From positions 248,001-312,000 of the forward strand of contig NZ_JACGXL010000001.1 of assembly GCF_014138265.1 (NCBI RefSeq): a stretch of DNA of 64,000 bases, in the 5' to 3' direction. The position numbers were made by a program, and so were the translations under genes. Below the pieces are notes generated by a model. That model was not told the DNA's origin. It did no database searches and saw only the letters and a program-made list of their open reading frames with translations. This DNA comes from Dokdonella fugitiva. GTDB taxonomy: Bacteria; Pseudomonadota; Gammaproteobacteria; Xanthomonadales; Rhodanobacteraceae. Positions 28,213-38,888 of the stretch are shown piece by piece. Numbering within the stretch: the stretch's first letter is position 1; every line of letters starts with the position of its first letter.

Positions 28213-29655
28213 ATGACGATGATTTCAAGGAGTGAACGACGCTCCCTGTCGCGCTGGGCCGTGGCGCCGCTGCTCGTGTTCGCGTTCGCCGCGAACGTGC
28301 CGGCGGTCGAGCTGCCCGATTTCTCGGGCCTGGTCGAACGCTACGGCCCGGCCGTGGTCAACGTGCAGGCGAGCGGCAACCCGGACGCGCAGGCGCAGGA
28401 CCCGTCGAACGACCAGCAGGACGTGCCGGAGATCTTCAAGCGCTTCTTCGGGCCGATGCCGCAGCCGCGCGAGCGCGGCATGCGCGTGTCGATGGGCTCG
28501 GGTTTCATCATCTCGCAGGACGGCTACGTGCTGACCAACAACCACGTCGTCGACGGCGCCGACGAAGTGACCGTGCGCCTGTCCGACCGGCGCGAGCTCG
28601 ACGCGAAGGTGGTCGGCACCGACGCGCAGTACGACATCGCGCTGCTCAAGCTCAACGCGACCGACCTCCCGGTGGTCAGCCTCGGCGATTCCAAGGTCGT
28701 CAAGGCCGGCCAGTGGGTCGTCGCGATCGGCTCGCCGTTCGGCTTCGACCACTCGGTCACCGCCGGCATCATCAGCGCAGTCGGTCGCCAGTTCGGCGGT
28801 GCCGACCAGCAGTACGTGCCGTTCATCCAGACCGACGTGCCGATCAACCGCGGCAATTCCGGCGGGCCGTTGTTCAACCTGAGCGGCCAGGTGGTCGGCA
28901 TCAACTCGCAGATCTTCTCGAACACCGGCGGCTTCATGGGCGTGTCGTTCGCCATTCCGATCGACATCGCGATGAACGCGGTCGAGCAGATCAAGGCGAC
29001 CGGTCGCGTGAGCCGCGGCATGATCGGCGTGCAGATCCAGAACGTCGATCGCGAGCAGGCGAAGGCTCTCGGCCTGCCGCGCAGCGGCGGCGCGCTCGTC
29101 AACAAGGTCACGCCGGGCAGTTCGGCCGACAAGGCGGGCGTGCAGGTCGGTGACGTCATCCTCGGTTTCGCCGGCCACGAGATCGCGATGTCGGCGGACC
29201 TGCCGCCACTGGTCGGATCGAGCAAGCCGGGCAGCAAGGCGGACCTGTCGGTCTGGCGCGAAGGCAAGACCCTGACGATCCCCGTCACGGTCGGCGAACT
29301 GCCGGCGGACAAGGAGGCGCTCGCGGGCGCGCGCAGCACCGCCCCCGCGGCGGCGGCCGGCAATCCGCTCGGCATCGTCGTCGAGGACCTCACGGCCGAC
29401 CAGCGCAAGCAGCTCGGCATCACCGACGGCCAGGGCGTCGTCGTCACGCGCATCACCGGCAACGCCGCGCGGCGCGCGGCGCTCGAGCCGGGCGACGTGA
29501 TCCTCATGGTCGGCCGCAAGCCGGTGAAATCGGTCGGCGACTTCAATGCGAGCCTGAAGGACGCCAAGCCCGGTGAATCGGTGATGCTCCTCGTGCGTCG
29601 CGACGAGCAGACGCAGTTCCTCGCGCTGACGGTACCGACGCCCGGCAAGGGCTGA
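28213..29655 (+). CDS. mucD: DegP-like periplasmic serine endoprotease MucD
   Basis: A periplasmic HtrA protease that clears misfolded proteins. The 480-residue product has a signal peptide (about 1-32, ending NVPAVEL), a trypsin-like domain with the His of NNHVVDGAD near residue 110, the Asp of YDIALLK near 140 and the Ser of GNSGGPLF near 215, and two PDZ domains (about 275-365 and 385-470). The ATG at 28213 has AGGAGG 11 bases upstream; a second ATG lies two codons on. It is the last gene of the sigma-E operon, with its own sigma-E-like promoter. Confidence 0.96.
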   Translation: MTMISRSERRSLSRWAVAPLLVFAFAANVPAVELPDFSGLVERYGPAVVNVQASGNPDAQAQDPSNDQQDVPEIFKRFFGPMPQPRERGMRVSMGSGFIISQDGYVLTNNHVVDGADEVTVRLSDRRELDAKVVGTDAQYDIALLKLNATDLPVVSLGDSKVVKAGQWVVAIGSPFGFDHSVTAGIISAVGRQFGGADQQYVPFIQTDVPINRGNSGGPLFNLSGQVVGINSQIFSNTGGFMGVSFAIPIDIAMNAVEQIKATGRVSRGMIGVQIQNVDREQAKALGLPRSGGALVNKVTPGSSADKAGVQVGDVILGFAGHEIAMSADLPPLVGSSKPGSKADLSVWREGKTLTIPVTVGELPADKEALAGARSTAPAAAAGNPLGIVVEDLTADQRKQLGITDGQGVVVTRITGNAARRAALEPGDVILMVGRKPVKSVGDFNASLKDAKPGESVMLLVRRDEQTQFLALTVPTPGKG

Positions 29656-29677
29656 GCGCGTTCGACCGCTCCACCAC

Positions 29678-29701
29678 GGACGGGGCCGCACGGCCCCGTC
29701 C
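29678..29701 (+). terminator. Hairpin after mucD
   Basis: A perfect 10-bp GC stem (GGACGGGGCC at 29678-29687, loop GCAC, GGCCCCGTCC at 29692-29701) begins 22 bp after the mucD stop. There is no T run, so it is a candidate terminator or transcript-end structure. It separates the sigma-E operon from lepA. Confidence 0.55.
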
Positions 29702-29803
29702 GCACGTCCGGACCTGGGATCCGGATCGCGGCGGGACGCGGGGGGAGACTTTCTGCGATAATCCGGCTCTTGTGCCGATCGCTCGCCCGCAGCCGCAATC
29801 CGA

Positions 29804-31594
<1,791 letters not shown>

Positions 31595-31608
31595 AATCGC
31601 CAGGATTG

Positions 31609-31670
31609 GAGATTCGGGATTCGGGATTCGGCGGGCTCGCCTCGTCGAATTACGAATCCCGAATCTCGCG
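31609..31670. repeat. Dispersed palindromic repeat of the GATTCGGG type
   Basis: The left arm (31609-31633) contains the tandem unit GATTCGG three times; the right arm (31645-31670) reads CGAATTACGAATCCCGAATC. It fills the lepA-lepB gap. Repeats of this look are common between genes in Xanthomonads, in my recollection. It differs in sequence from the family at 5063, 40851 and 43781. Confidence 0.75.
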
Positions 31671-31693
31671 TCCCGGCTCCGAAGGAGCCCCAG

Positions 31694-32518
31694 ATGGATT
31701 TCGATTTCGCATTGCTGCTCGTCGTGTTGACCACCGTGACCGGTGTGGTCTGGCTGTTCGACTGGCTGCTGCTCGCGCGGCGCCGCGCCCACCGCGCCGA
31801 GGCGATCAAGGCGATGACCGCGCTGACCGAAGAGGAGCGCGAAGCACGTGCGCGCACTGCGATGCAGGAGTCGGTACCGGTCGAGTACGCGCGCTCGTTC
31901 TTCCCGGTGCTGCTGGTGATCCTGCTGTTCCGCTCGTTCATCGCCGAGCCGTTCAAGATCCCCTCGGGGTCGATGATGCCGACCCTGCTGGTCGGCGATT
32001 TCATCCTCGTGAACAAGTTCGCATACGGCTTGCGCCTGCCGGTGTTGAATACGAAGATCCTGGATGTCGGCGAACCCAAGCGTGGCGACGTCTTCGTGTT
32101 CCGCTACCCGCAGAACCCGAAAGAGGACTACATCAAGCGCGTGATCGGCCTTCCGGGTGACGAAATCACCTATCGCAACAAGGTGTTGTCGGTCAACGGC
32201 AAGCCGGTCGAGGAGACCGACCTCGGTGCCTACACCGGCCCGACCGAGCCGGGGCGCCGCAAGGACGATGCGCAGGTGAAGCGCGAGAACCTCGAGGGCG
32301 TCGAGCACCGTATCCTCGAGATCCCGCAAGCCTGGAGCGCGAAGGAAGGAACCTGGGTCGTACCGGCCGGGCACTATTTCGCGATGGGCGACAATCGCGA
32401 CAATAGTGCCGACAGCCGCTTCTGGGGTTTCGTGCCGGAGGCGAACCTGGTCGGCAAGGCGTTCGTGATCTGGATGAACTTCGACGGCCTCAGCCGCATC
32501 GGGACGATGATCAAGTAG
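31694..32518 (+). CDS. lepB: Signal peptidase I
   Basis: LepB cleaves signal peptides of exported proteins at the outer face of the inner membrane. The 274-residue product has two N-terminal membrane segments (about 4-28 and 70-82), the catalytic Ser in PSGSMMPTLLVGD near residue 97, the catalytic Lys in IKRVIGLPGDE near 154, and the MGDNRDNSADSRFWGFV box near 232. It follows lepA across a repeat-containing gap of 99 bp. Confidence 0.96.
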   Translation: MDFDFALLLVVLTTVTGVVWLFDWLLLARRRAHRAEAIKAMTALTEEEREARARTAMQESVPVEYARSFFPVLLVILLFRSFIAEPFKIPSGSMMPTLLVGDFILVNKFAYGLRLPVLNTKILDVGEPKRGDVFVFRYPQNPKEDYIKRVIGLPGDEITYRNKVLSVNGKPVEETDLGAYTGPTEPGRRKDDAQVKRENLEGVEHRILEIPQAWSAKEGTWVVPAGHYFAMGDNRDNSADSRFWGFVPEANLVGKAFVIWMNFDGLSRIGTMIK

Positions 32519-32564
32519 AGTCGGCTTCCGCAACACTGGGCGCGATCGCGCGAGGGGAGGGCAG

Positions 32565-32954
32565 ATGAGCATGCAGCATCGAAAGAGCAGGGGCATCACG
32601 TTGATCGGATTCGCGATCATGCTTTGCGTCGTGGGCTTCTTCGCCTATCTGGCGATGCGCCTGGTCCCCGCGTACACGGAGTACTACGGGGTCGTGAAGT
32701 CGATGGAGCTGGAACGCAAGGAGGCGGGCGCGGTGAACAAGACGCTCGAGGACGTCCGGCGCGAACTCGCCTTCAAGTTCACGACGCAATACGTCGACGA
32801 GAGGAACGTACCGCCGCAGTCGATTACCCTCAAGCGCGAAGGCGGTGGGTCGACGTTGCGTGTCAACTACGAGCGCCGGATTCCCTTCATGTACAACATC
32901 GACCTGCTGGTGACGTTCGACAAGTCGGTGAGCATGACCGGGGCCGGTGAATAG
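32565..32954 (+). CDS. DUF4845 membrane protein
   Basis: The 129-residue product has one N-terminal membrane segment (about 11-32, TLIGFAIMLCVVGFFAYLAM) after a short basic stretch, then a periplasmic part that includes VPAYTEYYGVVKSMELE and a YERRIPFMYNIDLLVTFD end. It matches DUF4845, found between lepB and rnc in many gammaproteobacteria. Function unknown; the fixed location suggests a link to export or RNase III. The next gene starts 8 bases before its stop. Confidence 0.88.
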   Translation: MSMQHRKSRGITLIGFAIMLCVVGFFAYLAMRLVPAYTEYYGVVKSMELERKEAGAVNKTLEDVRRELAFKFTTQYVDERNVPPQSITLKREGGGSTLRVNYERRIPFMYNIDLLVTFDKSVSMTGAGE

Positions 32955-33612
32955 ACACCTGCTGCTGGGACACGAATTCGTCGATACGACGCTGCTCGAG
33001 CGTGCGCTCACGCACCGCAGCGCGGGTCACGAGAACAACGAACGCCTCGAGTTCCTCGGCGACGCGCTGCTCAACCTGCTCGTCGCCGAACTCGTGTACG
33101 AGTTGCATCCGCGTGCGACCGAGGGCGAGATGACGCGCTTGCGCGCGGCACTCGTCAACGGCTCGGCGCTGGCCGAGATGGCGCGGGCCGAGGAACTCGG
33201 TGATCGCCTCCGCCTCGGCGCGGGCGAGCTCAAGAGCGGCGGTTTCCGCCGCGACTCCATTCTCGCGGACGCAATCGAGGCGGTGATCGCCGCGATCTAC
33301 CTGGATGCGGGATGGGCCAGCTGTCGCGACTGCGTGCGCCGCCTGTTCGCCGCGCGCGTCGAGGCGGGGGCGCACACGCCGAAGGACGCCAAGACACGCC
33401 TGCAGGAATTCCTGCAGGCACACAACCTGCCGTTGCCGGCCTACGAACTCGTCGCCGCGCAAGGCGAGGACCATGCGCGCGTGTTCGAAGTGAGCTGCAC
33501 GATCGACGCGCTGTCGATCCGCACCGGCGGGACCGGTTCGAGTCGCCGCGCGGCCGAGCAGGTCGCCGCGGAGCAGGCGTTCGAGGCGGCCATCGCGAGA
33601 ACCGGAACATGA
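32947..33612 (+). CDS. rnc: Ribonuclease III
   Basis: RNase III cuts double-stranded RNA in rRNA precursors and regulatory RNAs. The 221-residue product has the catalytic signature NNERLEFLGDALLNLLVAE near residue 36, a second acidic residue set in DSILADAIEAVIAAIYLDAG, and a C-terminal double-stranded RNA-binding domain (about 152-220). The start is GTG at 32947, inside the end of the DUF4845 gene, implying translational coupling. era starts within its stop (ATGA). Confidence 0.95.
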   Translation: MNRHLLLGHEFVDTTLLERALTHRSAGHENNERLEFLGDALLNLLVAELVYELHPRATEGEMTRLRAALVNGSALAEMARAEELGDRLRLGAGELKSGGFRRDSILADAIEAVIAAIYLDAGWASCRDCVRRLFAARVEAGAHTPKDAKTRLQEFLQAHNLPLPAYELVAAQGEDHARVFEVSCTIDALSIRTGGTGSSRRAAEQVAAEQAFEAAIARTGT

Positions 33613-34511
33613 ATACCGCAACGATCCCCCACCGCTTCGGGCGCGTCGCGCTCGTCGGCCGGCCCAACGTCGGCAAGTCCACGCTGCTCAATGCGATCCT
33701 CGGCACCAAGCTCAGCATCGTCACGCCCAAGCCGCAGACGACGCGACACCGCATCCTCGGCGTCGAAACGCGCGACGACGCGCAGATCGTGTTCATCGAC
33801 ACGCCCGGCCTGCATCACGGCGGCAAGCGCGCGCTGAACCGCCAGCTCAATCGCGTCGCGCGCCAGGTGCCCGAGGAGGCCGACCTGCTCGTGCACGTGA
33901 TCGACGGCGTTCGTTGGCGCGACGAGGACGAGGCGGTCTGGCAGCTCGTCTCGAAGCAGTCGGCGCCGTGCCTGCTCGTCGTCAACAAGGTCGACAAGCT
34001 CGCCGACAAGAAGGCGCTGCTGCCGTTCGCGGCCGAGGTCACGCGCGAGCGTCGCTACGCGGCGGTGCATTTCCTGGCAGCCCGACGCGGCGACGGCGTG
34101 CCGGCCCTGCTCGACGAGATCGTCGCCCTGCTGCCGGAAGGGCCGGCCGAGTTTCCCGCCGACGAATTCACCGATCGCAGCGAACGCTTCCTCGCCGCCG
34201 AACTCGTGCGCGAGCAGCTCATGCTGCAGCTCGCCGCCGAACTGCCCTACGCGGCGGCGGTCGAGATCGAACGGTTCGAGGACACGCCCGAGCTGACCCG
34301 CATCGGCGCGGTGATCTGGGTCGAGCGCGAAGGACAGAAGGGCATCGTCATCGGTGCCGGCGGCGCCCAGCTCAAGAAGATCGGCAGCGCGGCGCGACGC
34401 ACGATGGAGCGCGTGTTCGACCGCAAGGTGTTCCTCGAAGTCTGGGTGCGCGTGCGCGAGTCGTGGAGCGACGATGCCGCGGCGCTCAAGCAGTTCGGCT
34501 ACAGCGAGTAG
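33609..34511 (+). CDS. era: GTPase Era
   Basis: Era binds 16S rRNA near its 3' end and acts in 30S maturation. The 300-residue product has the G1 loop GRPNVGKST near residue 17, the switch-II DTPGLHH near 63, NKVD near 125, and a C-terminal KH domain with GQKGIVIGAGGAQLKKIGSAAR. The ATG at 33609 overlaps the rnc stop. recO follows 15 bp later. Confidence 0.96.
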   Translation: MNTATIPHRFGRVALVGRPNVGKSTLLNAILGTKLSIVTPKPQTTRHRILGVETRDDAQIVFIDTPGLHHGGKRALNRQLNRVARQVPEEADLLVHVIDGVRWRDEDEAVWQLVSKQSAPCLLVVNKVDKLADKKALLPFAAEVTRERRYAAVHFLAARRGDGVPALLDEIVALLPEGPAEFPADEFTDRSERFLAAELVREQLMLQLAAELPYAAAVEIERFEDTPELTRIGAVIWVEREGQKGIVIGAGGAQLKKIGSAARRTMERVFDRKVFLEVWVRVRESWSDDAAALKQFGYSE

Positions 34512-34526
34512 CCGCCGCACACGCGG

Positions 34527-35243
34527 ATGCGCGTAGACCAGCAGCCGGGCTACATCCTGCACGCGCGGCCGTACCGCGAGACGTCGCTGCTGCTCGAGGT
34601 ATTCAGCCGCGACCACGGCCGCGTCGGCCTCGTCGCGCGCGGCGTGCGGCGCGAACGCAGCCGCCTGCCGCGCGGCGTCCTGCAGCCGTTGCAGCCGCTG
34701 TTGTTCGACTGGATCGCACGGGGTGAACTCGGTGCGCTGGTCGCGGCGGAAATCGCCAGCGCGCCGTTCGCGCTGGCTGGCGACCTGCTGTTCTCGGCGA
34801 TGTACGTCAACGAACTCGTGTCGCGCCTGTGCGCGCGCAACGATGCGCATCCGCTCGCCTTCGCCGCGTACGCACAGTGCCTCGACCGCCTGGCGGCCGA
34901 CGAGCCGGCCGGCTGGACGCTGCGTCGTTTCGAACGTGAACTGCTCGCCGACCTCGGCTACGCGTTGCTGCTCGATCGCGACGCGGCCGACGCTGCGCTG
35001 CTGCCGGAGCAGGACTATGCCTACGACCCGGAATCCGGTGCGCGTACGTGGACAGCGGGCGACGGTCGCATGCCCCGCGTATCCGGCGCCGCGTTGCTCG
35101 CCCTCGGCGCCGACCGGACGCCGGATGCCGCGCAGCTGGCGCAGTTGCGGCGGCTCATGCGCAGCGTGATCCGCCACCATCTCGACGGTGAGCTCAACGC
35201 CTGGACGTGGGCGCGACCTGCGGCGCCGCCGACGTCAGGCTGA
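34527..35243 (+). CDS. recO: DNA repair protein RecO
   Basis: RecO works with RecR to load RecA on SSB-coated DNA. The 238-residue product has an N-terminal OB fold (PGYILHARPYRETSLLLEVFSRDHGRVGLVARG) and a helical C-terminal part containing VNELVSRLCARNDAHP and FERELLADLGYALLL. It lacks the zinc-finger cysteines seen in some RecO proteins. Its last nine bases overlap the end of the converging response-regulator gene. Confidence 0.94.
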   Translation: MRVDQQPGYILHARPYRETSLLLEVFSRDHGRVGLVARGVRRERSRLPRGVLQPLQPLLFDWIARGELGALVAAEIASAPFALAGDLLFSAMYVNELVSRLCARNDAHPLAFAAYAQCLDRLAADEPAGWTLRRFERELLADLGYALLLDRDAADAALLPEQDYAYDPESGARTWTAGDGRMPRVSGAALLALGADRTPDAAQLAQLRRLMRSVIRHHLDGELNAWTWARPAAPPTSG

Positions 35244-36002
35244 CAGGCGCCGGCGCGCGCGCTCGCCGGCGGCGAGGAAATCCGCCACGCCCTGCGCCGG
35301 CCATGCCGCGCCGTCGAGCAGGTTGCGCAGGCGCGCCGACGCGGCGACGAGCGCCGGAACACCGCAGAAACCCGCCGACGCGTCGAGGCGATGCAGGCGA
35401 TCGCGCAGCGCCTCGCGGTCGTCACGCGCGGCGAACGCTTCCACTTCCGCGGGCAATGCTTCGAGCTCGCCGACGAACAATCCGCGCAGCGCGGCGACGA
35501 TAGCCTCGTCGCCGCCGGCCGCGCGACGGGCCTGCTCGTCGTCGAGCGCGGCGTCGTCGTGCGGGTCGACGTCGCGAACCGCGTGAACGGACCCACCGCG
35601 TCGCGACGGCGTCGCGGCGAAGGCGGTGCCGGCCGGCAGGTGGCGCGCGACCGCTTCACGCAGCGTGTCGATGCGCAGCGGCTTGGGCAGTACCGCGGCG
35701 AAGCCGCACTCGCGCAGGGCGGCGGCAGTCGCGGCACCGTCGTCCGCGGTCGTCGCGAGCGCGATCGCGTGCCGCGACGGACCCTCGTCTGCGCGGATGC
35801 GCGCGAGTGCCGCCGCACCGTCGAGGCCGGGCATGCGCGCATCCAGCAGCAACAGGTCGAAGGCTGACGCGTTCGCGCATCGCACCGCCGCGAGCCCGTC
35901 GACCGCTTCGCCGATGTCGGCACCCGCGTCGGCGAGGGCGTCGGCGAGGAAACGCAGGCTCAGCGGGTTGTCGTCGGCGACGAGGATGCGTGGTGCATTC
36001 AC
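35235..36002 (-). CDS. Response regulator receiver / Hpt domain protein
   Basis: A 255-residue protein with an N-terminal receiver domain (about 4-120) and phospho-acceptor Asp54 in LLLLDARMPGLDG. A C-terminal Hpt domain (about 165-250) carries the phospho-accepting His in LHRLDASAGFCG. Such proteins relay phosphate in hybrid-kinase pathways; no kinase gene is nearby. The open frame continues far upstream without other homology; the GTG at 36002 lies just before the receiver's first strand. It converges on recO with a 9-base overlap and diverges from the YdbH-like gene. Confidence 0.85.
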   Translation of the reverse strand: MNAPRILVADDNPLSLRFLADALADAGADIGEAVDGLAAVRCANASAFDLLLLDARMPGLDGAAALARIRADEGPSRHAIALATTADDGAATAAALRECGFAAVLPKPLRIDTLREAVARHLPAGTAFAATPSRRGGSVHAVRDVDPHDDAALDDEQARRAAGGDEAIVAALRGLFVGELEALPAEVEAFAARDDREALRDRLHRLDASAGFCGVPALVAASARLRNLLDGAAWPAQGVADFLAAGERARRRLSA

Positions 36003-36043
36003 GGGACTGTTGTATCTGCGGCGATGAGGCAGAATGGACGGCG

Positions 36044-38860
36044 ATGCGCCGCCCGTCAACGCAGACGCTGCTGATCCCACTGCTCGCCGCCTCGTTCGCG
36101 CCGGCGGCGACCGCGCGCAGCCTGTCGGTCGACGTGGCGCGCGCGGCCAATGCGCACGTCGACGCGCGCGGCGTGCACCTGCGCCTCGCGCCGGGCGCCG
36201 CGGGAGACGCGCTGATGGTGGTCGTCGACGAGTTGCACAGCGCCCCGCTCGGGCTCGACGGTCGCCTCGCATGGTCGTGCACCTTGCAGCGCGGCGGCGA
36301 CGACGGATCTGCCTGTGCAGGCCCCGTGACGCTGCATTCCACGCGCGACGAGGCGCGCGCCGACCTGCACGTGCGCGTCACGCGCGCGCAGGTCGAGCTC
36401 GCGCTCGTACAGGGCGAACGCAGCGCCGCGCTCGACCTCCCGCTCGGTGGTGACGTCGCCGCAGTTGCGCGCCTGCAGCGCGTGCCGGCGGCGTGGCTGC
36501 AGGCGCCGCTCGCGACGGTTTGGAAAGGCGGCGAACTGCGCGCAGGCACGTTCGACGCACAGGCCCGCTGGCGCAATGACGGTGGGCTCGAAGCGACGTA
36601 CGCGGCCGACGGCGTCCAGTTCAACACGTTCGACGGCAGCTTTGCCGGCGACGGGCTTGCGCTGCGCGGCACGCTCGCGAGCGCGGCGAGCGCGGCGAGC
36701 GCGCAGGCGCGTCGCGTCACGGCCGACCTGCAGGCCAGCGGCGGCAACCTGCAGGCGGGCACGATGCGCTTCGCGTTCCCGCCGACGCCGGTTGGCGTGG
36801 CGCTCGACGCGCGCGTCGGGAACGACGGCCGCTGGGCGGTCGACCGCTTCGCCTGGCACGATCCGGAGGCCCTCGAATTCGAAGCACGCGGCGAGTTCGA
36901 GCCGGCCGCGACCGTGCCGCTGCGTGCGCTCTCGGTGACCGCCGCGCGGCTGGTGTTCCCTGCGGCCAAGCAACGTTATGCTGCAGGCTTCTTGGCCGCT
37001 CACGGTCTCGGCGACCTCGTGCTCGACGGCAGCGTGACCGGCAGCGTCGACGTCGATGCGGATGGATTGCAGCGCATCACGCTCGCGACCGAGGCACTGG
37101 ACCTGCGCGACCCCGCGCACGCGCTCGTACTCGACGGCCTCGCCGGCGGCATCGACTGGAGCGCGCGCGGGGCAGGTGAGCCGACCCCGCTCGCATGGCG
37201 CAAGGCGCGCATCGGCGGCGTCGCGATCGGCCCGGCGCGATCGCGCTGGCAGTCGCGCGACGGCTCACTCGTGCTGCTCGGCGCGCTGCGCACGAAACTG
37301 TTCGGCGGTACGCTCGAGCTCGGGCAGACCGTACTGCATCCGTTCGCCGACGCCGGCGAGCGCGTGCGCACGCGTTTCGGCCTCGACGGCCTCGGCTACG
37401 ACGGTGCCGACGGCACCCTTGCGGCCGCGCACGTCAGCGCCGACGGCGAACTGCGCCTCGATGTCGATGCGGGCGAGCCGCGCATCCGGCTCGACGCTCG
37501 CCTGCGCGGTGGCGAGGCGCTCGTCGGCGCGTTCTACGTGAAGCTGCCGGAACAACCGGTTTCCGTCGTGGCCGACGTCGCGGCGGGCACGGATCGCTGG
37601 CGCCTCGAACGGCTCGAATGGAACGACCCGGATGTGCTCGCCTTCAGCGCGAGCGGCGAGTACGTGCCGCTGGGCACGCCGTCCGTGCAGGCCTTGCGCT
37701 TCGACCTGCGCGAAGCGCACCTCGCGCCCGCGCTGCATCGTTATGCGCAGAGCTGGCTCGCGACGCGCGGCTACGCCGAAATCGCGGCGAGCGGCCGCAT
37801 CGAAGGCCAGCTCGAACTCGACCAGGGCAAGCCGCGGCGATTCGCGGTCGCCGCGCACGACGTGTCGGTGCGCGACGGCGGCGGCCGCTTCGCGGTGGAC
37901 GGCCTCGACGGCGCGATCGATTGGGATCTCGCGGAGGATCGGCCGGCGACAACGTTCGGCTGGCGCTCGCTCGAGCTGTTCCGCCTGCCGTTCGGCGTCG
38001 CGCGCGCACGGCTCGCATCGCGCGATGGCACGATCACGCTCGCCGAACCGCTCGCGCTCGACGTGCTCGGCGGCCAGCTGCGGCTCGAACGCTTCACCGC
38101 GCAACCGCGGTCGCCGCGCGGCGACCGCTACGCCGGTTCGTTCGCGCTCGGCGGCATCGAGATGGCGAGCCTGTCCGACGTGCTCGGCTGGCCGCGATTC
38201 CCGGGCAAGCTTTCAGGCGGCATTCCCGAGATCGAATTCGTCGGCGAGCGCATCGAGTTCCGCGGCGGCCTCGACCTGTACGCGTTCGACGGCCATCTCG
38301 GCCTCAGTGGGCTCGCGCTCGAACGTCCGTTCGGCGTCGCGCCGTCGCTGTCGGCCGACGCGCACTTCGAGAACCTCGACCTCGAACAGGTCACCCGTGC
38401 GTTCTCGTTCGGCGGCATGAGCGGGCGCCTGTTCGGCACGATCGGCGGCGTGCGCCTGGTCGACTGGAGCCCGGTCGCGTTCGATGCATGGCTGCGCACG
38501 GACGGCGGCGGTCGCATGAGCTACAAGGCGGTCGACGATCTCACCGCGATCGGCGGCGGTGGCGGGCTGTCGTCCAACCTGCAGACGATGGCGCTGAAGA
38601 TCTTCGATACGTTCGGCTATCGCCGGCTCGGCATCCGCTGCATCCTGCGCGACGACGTCTGCGCGATGGGTGGCATCGATCCGATCCCGCCGGCGCCCGC
38701 CGCCGGCGGCGTCGATTCATCGACCGCCGGCTACACTATCGTCGAAGGATCGGGCCTGCCGCGCATCACGATCGTCGGCCACCGTCGCCGGGTGGACTGG
38801 CCGACGCTCGTACGGCGCCTCGTCGAAGCCACGCGCGGCAGCGGTCCGGTCATCGAGTGA
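36044..38860 (+). CDS. YdbH-like AsmA-family intermembrane protein
   Basis: A 938-residue protein with a signal/anchor peptide (PSTQTLLIPLLAASFAPAATA) and long beta-rich repeats resembling AsmA-like proteins. The C-terminus matches the YdbH dicarboxylate-like type: GKLSGGIPEIEFVGERIEFRG near residue 724, GGMSGRLFGTIGGVRLVDWSPVAFDAWL near 788, and NLQTMALKIFDTFGYRRLGIRCILRDDVCAMGG near 845. In E. coli YdbH, TamB and YhdP share the job of moving phospholipid to the outer membrane. A YdbL-type gene follows 28 bp later, mirroring the E. coli ydbH-ynbE-ydbL operon. Confidence 0.82.
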   Translation: MRRPSTQTLLIPLLAASFAPAATARSLSVDVARAANAHVDARGVHLRLAPGAAGDALMVVVDELHSAPLGLDGRLAWSCTLQRGGDDGSACAGPVTLHSTRDEARADLHVRVTRAQVELALVQGERSAALDLPLGGDVAAVARLQRVPAAWLQAPLATVWKGGELRAGTFDAQARWRNDGGLEATYAADGVQFNTFDGSFAGDGLALRGTLASAASAASAQARRVTADLQASGGNLQAGTMRFAFPPTPVGVALDARVGNDGRWAVDRFAWHDPEALEFEARGEFEPAATVPLRALSVTAARLVFPAAKQRYAAGFLAAHGLGDLVLDGSVTGSVDVDADGLQRITLATEALDLRDPAHALVLDGLAGGIDWSARGAGEPTPLAWRKARIGGVAIGPARSRWQSRDGSLVLLGALRTKLFGGTLELGQTVLHPFADAGERVRTRFGLDGLGYDGADGTLAAAHVSADGELRLDVDAGEPRIRLDARLRGGEALVGAFYVKLPEQPVSVVADVAAGTDRWRLERLEWNDPDVLAFSASGEYVPLGTPSVQALRFDLREAHLAPALHRYAQSWLATRGYAEIAASGRIEGQLELDQGKPRRFAVAAHDVSVRDGGGRFAVDGLDGAIDWDLAEDRPATTFGWRSLELFRLPFGVARARLASRDGTITLAEPLALDVLGGQLRLERFTAQPRSPRGDRYAGSFALGGIEMASLSDVLGWPRFPGKLSGGIPEIEFVGERIEFRGGLDLYAFDGHLGLSGLALERPFGVAPSLSADAHFENLDLEQVTRAFSFGGMSGRLFGTIGGVRLVDWSPVAFDAWLRTDGGGRMSYKAVDDLTAIGGGGGLSSNLQTMALKIFDTFGYRRLGIRCILRDDVCAMGGIDPIPPAPAAGGVDSSTAGYTIVEGSGLPRITIVGHRRRVDWPTLVRRLVEATRGSGPVIE

Positions 38861-38888
38861 TCGAGCGTCCGCCACTGGAGAAGCACCG

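Noticed and set aside
35807-36043. N-terminal extension of the YdbH-like protein
   Set aside because: This part is antisense to the response-regulator gene and is Arg-rich; the ATG at 36044 starts a clear signal peptide.
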